A DNA stretch of 11,344 bases from Gammaproteobacteria bacterium (lineage in GTDB: Bacteria > Pseudomonadota > Gammaproteobacteria > GCA-001735895). How positions within the stretch are numbered: position 1 is the first letter of the stretch; every line of letters starts with the position of its first letter. A program made the position numbers and the translations under genes. Location of the stretch: contig QNFD01000052.1 of assembly GCA_003645435.1 (NCBI GenBank), positions 1 to 11,344 of the forward strand, given 5' to 3'. The notes beneath the pieces are model-generated. The model did no database searches and was not told where the DNA came from. It saw only the letters and a program-made list of their open reading frames with translations. Below, one piece after another: positions 7,272-11,344 of the stretch.

Positions 7272-8188
7272 CTCAGCCGGTTGGCGGTTAACGCTTCATC
7301 GATAATCCAGTCTCGAACCTGTTGTGCAGGCGGTGACAGGGTCGTTCTCTCGGACCAGATCAAATGAAATTCCTCGTCGGTGATCCAGCTATCCGGCAAC
7401 ACCGCAAGTAACAATCCGCGCTCAGTCAGGGGGCTGACGACGTGGCTCCATCCCATCGCAATGCCTTCACCGGACATGGCGGCCTGAATAACCAGTGCAT
7501 AGTCATTCAAACGTAAGCCCTCGCCATTGTCGACATAATCCAGCCCAAAGGCTTTAAACCAGTCCCGCCATTTGGGTCTGGGACGGAAAGGTTCCTCCAG
7601 GTGAATCAGCGCATGATTAAACATATCCGCTACCGATACCGGCATACCGTTGGTTGCGACATAAGACGCACTCGCCACTGGCAGCAACTCCTCTATGGCG
7701 ATGCATTCTGAATCATATCCCTGCCACTTTCCCCTGCCGCGCCGGATGCCGAGCGATACATTTTCATTTTCAAGATCGGAATCTTTATCAACCACCTGCA
7801 AACGCAAATCGATATCCGGATAAGAGCTGTGCAAGCGTGAAAGCCTCGGCATGATCCAGTAGTTTGCAAATGCGGTAGATACCGAGAGCGTTACCTGGTC
7901 GGTAGGAGATTCCCGGTTTATTTCGAGCGCGGATTGCAAAATGCGACCCAGGCCGAGGGATACGGTGTTGTAAAAGCGTTCCCCGGCAGCGGTTAAGCGC
8001 ACCTGTCGATGTTGACGATGAAACAGCTTTTGGCCAAGCGAATGTTCCAGTTGGCGCATCGCCAGGCTTACCGCGGGTTGTGATACGCCTAGTTCGCGAG
8101 CCGCCCTGGTAAATGACAAAAGGCGGGCACTAACCTCAAATACAAATAAATGGTGCGGTGAGTGAATCAGTTTGCGAAGTTTTTGCAT
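7268..8188 (-). CDS. LysR-family transcriptional regulator (GcvA-like subgroup)
   Basis: A 306-residue regulator of standard LysR length. The N-terminal winged helix-turn-helix (about 13-72) reads LSFTRAARELGVSQPAVSLAMRQLEHSLGQKLFHR, close to the GcvA type. The effector-binding domain follows (about 95-300), with features such as FANYWIMPRL and GEGIAMGW. It is divergently transcribed from the methyltransferase gene with a 94-base gap, the classic arrangement in which a LysR protein controls its neighbour and itself. The palindrome at 8182-8206 covers its own start codon, suggesting autorepression. No Shine-Dalgarno sequence precedes the ATG. The stop codon TGA lies inside a REP-like repeat, so the last residues may have been set by repeat insertion. 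The inducer is unknown; a methylated amine or a product of its breakdown is inferred from the neighbours. Confidence 0.93.
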   Translation of the reverse strand: MQKLRKLIHSPHHLFVFEVSARLLSFTRAARELGVSQPAVSLAMRQLEHSLGQKLFHRQHRQVRLTAAGERFYNTVSLGLGRILQSALEINRESPTDQVTLSVSTAFANYWIMPRLSRLHSSYPDIDLRLQVVDKDSDLENENVSLGIRRGRGKWQGYDSECIAIEELLPVASASYVATNGMPVSVADMFNHALIHLEEPFRPRPKWRDWFKAFGLDYVDNGEGLRLNDYALVIQAAMSGEGIAMGWSHVVSPLTERGLLLAVLPDSWITDEEFHLIWSERTTLSPPAQQVRDWIIDEALTANRLR

Positions 8189-8206
8189 AAATTAAACTTA
8201 TGTAAA
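8182..8206. promoter_or_regulatory. Predicted LysR operator (dyad) over the lysR start
   Basis: TTTGCATAA (8182-8190) and TTATGTAAA (8198-8206) form an inverted repeat with 8 of 9 pairs around a 7-base AT-rich spacer, fitting the T-N11-A type of LysR box. The centre (8194) is about 66 bases upstream of the predicted methyltransferase transcript start near 8260. This is where LysR recognition sites usually lie (around -65). The site also covers the lysR ATG. Confidence 0.65.
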
Positions 8207-8224
8207 TGAGTAAATTATTGATCG

Positions 8225-8253
8225 GTTACAGGGGTGGTAGCGCTTGCTATACT
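8225..8253 (+). promoter_or_regulatory. Predicted promoter of the methyltransferase gene
   Basis: The -35 GTTACA (8225-8230, 4 of 6), a 17-base spacer ending in the extended -10 element TGC, and the -10 TATACT (8248-8253, 5 of 6) make a good sigma70 promoter with a modest -35, as is typical of activator-controlled promoters. Transcription would begin near 8260, leaving a leader of about 23 bases. Confidence 0.75.
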
Positions 8254-8269
8254 GCCGCGATGTTATACC

Positions 8270-8285
8270 GGAGAATTCACCTGTG
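8270..8285 (+). promoter_or_regulatory. Ribosome binding site deciding the GTG start at 8283
   Basis: GGAG (8270-8273) lies 9 bases before GTG (8283-8285). The longer frame from TTG at 8244 is rejected because that codon lies next to the -10 box, upstream of the predicted transcript start. Confidence 0.75.
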
Positions 8286-9833
8286 AGCGAGCAGTATAAT
8301 GCAGAACCCCGCGGCAGCGCCAGTCGTCGCAGGGGCGCGCGCGGGAAAAAACGCGAACGAAAAACTGTGGTCGCTCCAGCTTATGTAAAAAGGCAGATTC
8401 CTTTTTACGAGTTTCTCGGTGAAGAGGGCCTGGTGCGGCTTGAGGAGCAGGCCGAGTGGCTGATTCAGGAAGTCGGGCTAGAATTTCGAGATGATCCGAA
8501 GGCCCTGGAAATCTGGAAACAGGCGGGTGCCGATGTCAAGGGCACACGTGTCCGCCTCGACAAAGGCATGGCGCGCGATCTGTGCAAAACCGCACCATCC
8601 GAGTTTACCCAGTACGCGCGTAATCCTGCCAGGAATGTGCGTATTGGCGGTAAATCACAGGTATTTGCGCCGGTTTATGGCTCTCCATTTGTTCGGGATC
8701 TCGAGGGTGGACGGCGTTATGGTGCCTTTGCAGACTTCGAGAAGCTGGTAAAAATCGTCCACCAGTTACCCAGTTTGCACCATTCTGGGCTGGTCATCGT
8801 CGAACCCTGTGATTTACCCGTATCCAAGCGCCACCTCGATATGGTGTATGCGCATATGAAATTTGGCGACAGGCCGCACCTGGGGGCGATCACCGAAAAA
8901 TCGCGCGCGCAGGACTCGGTTGATATGGCGAGAATATTACATGGCGCTGAATTCATGGAGGAGCATTGTGTGATCATGGGCAATGTCAACACCAATTCTC
9001 CCCTGCTTGTCGATCGCGTTGTCACCGAGGCGGCGCAGGTATACTGCGGCGCGAATCAGGGCCTCGTCGTCGCACCCTTTATTCTGGGTGGTGCGATGGG
9101 ACCGGTAACCACCGCAGCGTCGATTGCGCAAGCCTTTGCCGAGGCGATGATGGTCGGTGCATTTACGCAGCTTGTACGCCCGGGCGCACCATTTATTCTC
9201 GGTAATTTCCTGTCTTCGATGAGCCTGCGAACCGGTGCGCCGACCTTCGGTATGCCGGAACCGATAATGTCCAACCTGGTGATCGGTCAACTGGCGCGGC
9301 GCCTGGGTGTTCCATTGCGTTGTGGTGGCTCACTCACCGCGTCGAAGCTGGCGGATGCGCAGGCCGCGTTCGAGAGTGCCGATTCGATGCTGTCGACGGT
9401 ACTGGGTGGTGCGAATTTTGTGCTGCACGCTGCCGGCTGGCTCGAAGGCGGCCTTTGTACCGGCTATGAAAAACTGGTGATCGACGCCGACCGTCTCGGT
9501 GCTTACCAGGTCATGTTGGCGGGGCTGCCAATGGATGACAATGCGCTTGCGCGTGACGCTTATTCTGAAGTTGAGCCCGCGGGTCATTTCCTTGGTTGCT
9601 CGCATACGATGGCTAACTATGAAACCGCTTATTACGATGCCTTGCTGTCCGACAGTAACAATGTCGAGCAGTGGGAAGAAGAGGGTTCGAAAGATACCGC
9701 GCGCCGGGCCTACGAACGCTGGAACCAGTTGTTGAAGGAATATGAAGCGCCGCCGCTGGATGTGGCGAAGGATGAAGAGTTGCAGGAATACGTGGCGAAG
9801 CGTAAGGCGGAGATTCCGGATGCGTGGTACTAA
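8283..9833 (+). CDS. MttB-superfamily methyltransferase without pyrrolysine (trimethylamine methyltransferase family)
   Basis: The 516-residue product starts at GTG 8283. An Arg/Lys-rich leader (about 8-27) is followed by the TIM-barrel domain of the trimethylamine methyltransferase family. Family-like blocks include GSLTASKLADAQAAFESAD, GGANFVLHAAGWLEGG, GYEKLVIDAD and HFLGCSHTMANYETAYY, with the usual end KAEIPDAWY. The frame has no TAG, so it lacks the pyrrolysine of true archaeal MttB and belongs with the non-pyrrolysine members. Characterised ones (for example MtgB on glycine betaine) take a methyl group from a quaternary amine to a corrinoid protein. No corrinoid-binding partner is visible in this window. 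The divergent LysR regulator and the following dimethylglycine/sarcosine dehydrogenase-like gene point to stepwise demethylation of a betaine-like compound. The exact substrate and methyl acceptor are unknown. Confidence 0.9.
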   Translation: MSEQYNAEPRGSASRRRGARGKKRERKTVVAPAYVKRQIPFYEFLGEEGLVRLEEQAEWLIQEVGLEFRDDPKALEIWKQAGADVKGTRVRLDKGMARDLCKTAPSEFTQYARNPARNVRIGGKSQVFAPVYGSPFVRDLEGGRRYGAFADFEKLVKIVHQLPSLHHSGLVIVEPCDLPVSKRHLDMVYAHMKFGDRPHLGAITEKSRAQDSVDMARILHGAEFMEEHCVIMGNVNTNSPLLVDRVVTEAAQVYCGANQGLVVAPFILGGAMGPVTTAASIAQAFAEAMMVGAFTQLVRPGAPFILGNFLSSMSLRTGAPTFGMPEPIMSNLVIGQLARRLGVPLRCGGSLTASKLADAQAAFESADSMLSTVLGGANFVLHAAGWLEGGLCTGYEKLVIDADRLGAYQVMLAGLPMDDNALARDAYSEVEPAGHFLGCSHTMANYETAYYDALLSDSNNVEQWEEEGSKDTARRAYERWNQLLKEYEAPPLDVAKDEELQEYVAKRKAEIPDAWY

Positions 9834-9837
9834 ATAT

Positions 9838-9930
9838 CCTCACCCTAACCCTCGCGAGACGTCGCACCGCCCAGAGGGAGAGGGGACGATAATACTCCCT
9901 CTCCCTTGAGGGAGAGGGCAGGGGTGAGGG
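9838..9930. repeat. Composite palindromic repeat (CCTCACCC...GGGTGAGG type)
   Basis: The element is about 93 bases, bounded by perfect 8-base inverted ends CCTCACCC (9838-9845) and GGGTGAGG (9922-9929); the longer 15-base arms pair at 13 positions. Inside, CCCTCTCCCT (9897-9906) can pair with either of two copies of AGGGAGAGGG, at 9875-9884 or 9909-9918, giving two mutually exclusive hairpins. A T5 run (9933-9937) follows. It resembles widespread proteobacterial intergenic repeats and lies between two genes that probably work together. Confidence 0.8.
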
Positions 9931-10003
9931 GGTTTTTATAAAGCAAAGCTCGGCATGACATCCGGCTGTTTGGTTTTAGCAACATTTTTTTGAGGATCCA
10001 ATT

Positions 10004-11344
10004 GTGGAAACACACGCGAAAGTAGTCATCATCGGTGGTGGCGTGGTGGGATGTTCTATTCTTTTTCATCTCGCCAAGTTTGGCTGGAAAGATACCGTAT
10101 TGCTGGAGCGAAACGAATTGACCTCGGGTTCGTCCTGGCACGCGGCCGGACAGATTCATACTATTTCATCGGATCCGAATATCTCGCGATTACAGGGCTA
10201 TACGATCAATTTATACAAGGAAATTGAAGAGGTTTCCGGACATTCGGTCGGCATGCATAACACCGGCGGCTTTTACCTGGCCTCGAATAATGACTGGTAC
10301 GATTATCTGAAAAGAGAGCGATCCAAAGCCCGCTACATGGGGCTCGATCAGGAATTTATTTCGCTCGAAGAAGTCGCGAGGCTGCATCCCCTGATCGACC
10401 CGAAACGTTATATTGCAGCCCTGTGGGACCCACTCGACGGTGATATCGACCCTTCCGGCGTGACCTACGCTTATGCCAAGGCGGCAAAGGTTCATGGCGC
10501 CAGCTACCATACCCATACAGCGGTCATTGAGACCAACCAGCGGCCGGACGGCAGTTGGGATGTGGTCACCGAGAAAGGCACGATCAATGCCGAGCACATT
10601 GTCAACGCAGGTGGTCTGTGGGCGCGAGAAGTCGGTCTTTTATCGGGCCTGCATTTGCCGGTACAGCCGATGGAGCATCATTACCTGATTACCGAGGCGA
10701 TCCCCGAGATCGAGGCGCGCGAGGAGCGTTTGCCAGCTGGTATCGATTATGAAGGTAATATGTATTTTCGCCAGGAGGGCAAGGGTATGTTGCTTGGAAC
10801 CTACGAACCGATAGCAACGCCCTGGTCGGTAAACGGTACGCCCCAGAATTTCGGTCATGAGTTACTGGAGCCCCAGCTCGATCACATCGCCGAACGCCTG
10901 GAACTGGGCTTCGAACGCATACCCGCGCTTGAGAGGGCCGGTATCAAGGATATTATTAACGGACCTTTTACCTTTGGTCCCGATGGCAACCCGATGATTG
11001 GACCGGTACCGGGCATGCGCAACTACTGGACCGCGGTTGGTGTCATGGCAGGATTTTGCCAGGCCGGTGGTGTCGGACTATGCCTGGCCGAATGGATGAT
11101 CGACGGTGAGCCATCGATCGATGTCTGGGCGATGGATATTGCCCGTTTCGGAGATTATGCCTCACCCGACTATGGCACCATCAAGTCGACCGAAAACTAT
11201 GAACGCCGTTTTATGCTCACCTTTCCAAATGAAACCCTGCCGGCCGGGCGGCGCCAGAAAACCACTTCGCTATACGATCGGTTGAGCGCCAAAGGCGCGG
11301 TCTGGGGTGATGCCTTCGGGCTTGAGAGCGCACTCTGGTTCGCG
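10004..11344 (+). CDS. FAD-dependent dehydrogenase, dimethylglycine/sarcosine dehydrogenase family (3' end beyond window)
   Basis: The frame stays open for 447 codons to the window edge. It starts at GTG 10004, 7 bases after GAGGA (9992-9996). The N-terminal DAO-type FAD domain begins VVIIGGGVVG with GxGxxG at 11-16 and the ribose-binding Glu35. SGSSWHAAG (41-49) contains His46, at the position that carries covalent FAD in mitochondrial dimethylglycine dehydrogenase. Further family blocks are DIDPSGVTYAYA, HHYLITE (225-231) and DGNPMIGP (327-334). From about 400 the central FAO_M-type domain begins, with SLYDRLSAKGAVWGDAFGLESALWFA close to the family pattern. A C-terminal GcvT-like folate-binding domain is expected but lies outside the window. 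Such enzymes oxidise N-methyl groups of dimethylglycine or sarcosine and pass the carbon to tetrahydrofolate. It lies 170 bases after the methyltransferase gene, in the same direction. Confidence 0.92.
   Translation, partial: METHAKVVIIGGGVVGCSILFHLAKFGWKDTVLLERNELTSGSSWHAAGQIHTISSDPNISRLQGYTINLYKEIEEVSGHSVGMHNTGGFYLASNNDWYDYLKRERSKARYMGLDQEFISLEEVARLHPLIDPKRYIAALWDPLDGDIDPSGVTYAYAKAAKVHGASYHTHTAVIETNQRPDGSWDVVTEKGTINAEHIVNAGGLWAREVGLLSGLHLPVQPMEHHYLITEAIPEIEAREERLPAGIDYEGNMYFRQEGKGMLLGTYEPIATPWSVNGTPQNFGHELLEPQLDHIAERLELGFERIPALERAGIKDIINGPFTFGPDGNPMIGPVPGMRNYWTAVGVMAGFCQAGGVGLCLAEWMIDGEPSIDVWAMDIARFGDYASPDYGTIKSTENYERRFMLTFPNETLPAGRRQKTTSLYDRLSAKGAVWGDAFGLESALWFA

Noticed and set aside
8244..8282. 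Extension of the methyltransferase to a TTG at 8244
   Set aside because: This TTG overlaps the extended -10 promoter element and lies upstream of the predicted transcript start, with no ribosome binding site. GTG at 8283 has GGAG at 9 bases.
8283..9833. Pyrrolysine-containing MttB
   Set aside because: There is no in-frame TAG anywhere in the frame, so amber read-through is not needed.
9845..10159. Minus-strand open frame of 104 codons
   Set aside because: Its C-terminal part is a translation of the palindromic repeat and the rest is antisense to the start of the flavoprotein gene. Such frames are common false calls at this repeat type.
10211..10597. Minus-strand open frame of 128 codons
   Set aside because: It lies wholly antisense to the flavoprotein gene, whose frame is well supported by family motifs.

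Overview
The window looks like chromosomal DNA of a gammaproteobacterium, probably free-living and possibly marine. The reasons are the gene order rpsT / murJ-ribF-ileS, E. coli-like versions of these proteins, good sigma70-type promoters, intermediate base composition, and hairpin repeats of kinds that are common in Gammaproteobacteria. The species cannot be named from the sequence.

Left part (1-5884) is a housekeeping block. On the minus strand a tightly packed operon runs murJ (lipid II flippase), ribF (FMN/FAD synthesis) and ileS (isoleucyl-tRNA synthetase), with gaps of 7 and 19 bases. Divergent from it is rpsT (ribosomal protein S20), with a TTG start, a near-consensus promoter and a strong intrinsic terminator. 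The two promoters stand back to back between murJ and rpsT.

Middle part (5885-7271) holds two plus-strand genes for exported proteins of unknown role, probably cotranscribed (18-base gap). One is a small Gly/Tyr/His/Arg-rich protein. The other resembles the choice-of-anchor H group and ends in a GlyGly-CTERM-like sorting tail. After them come a terminator hairpin and a pair of inverted REP-like hairpins. One of these supplies the stop codon of the converging lysR gene.

Right part (7268-11344) looks like a one-carbon/methylamine catabolic locus. A minus-strand LysR regulator is divergent from an MttB-superfamily (trimethylamine methyltransferase-like) gene that has no in-frame amber codon. 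A second repeat element follows, then the 5' part of a dimethylglycine/sarcosine dehydrogenase-type flavoprotein that runs off the window. The lysR/mttB intergenic region holds a palindrome of LysR type centred about 66 bases upstream of the predicted start of the methyltransferase transcript, plus a good extended -10 promoter. The inferred job is inducible demethylation of a quaternary or tertiary methylamine (betaine-like compound), with methyl groups going toward the tetrahydrofolate pool. The substrate cannot be read from the sequence.
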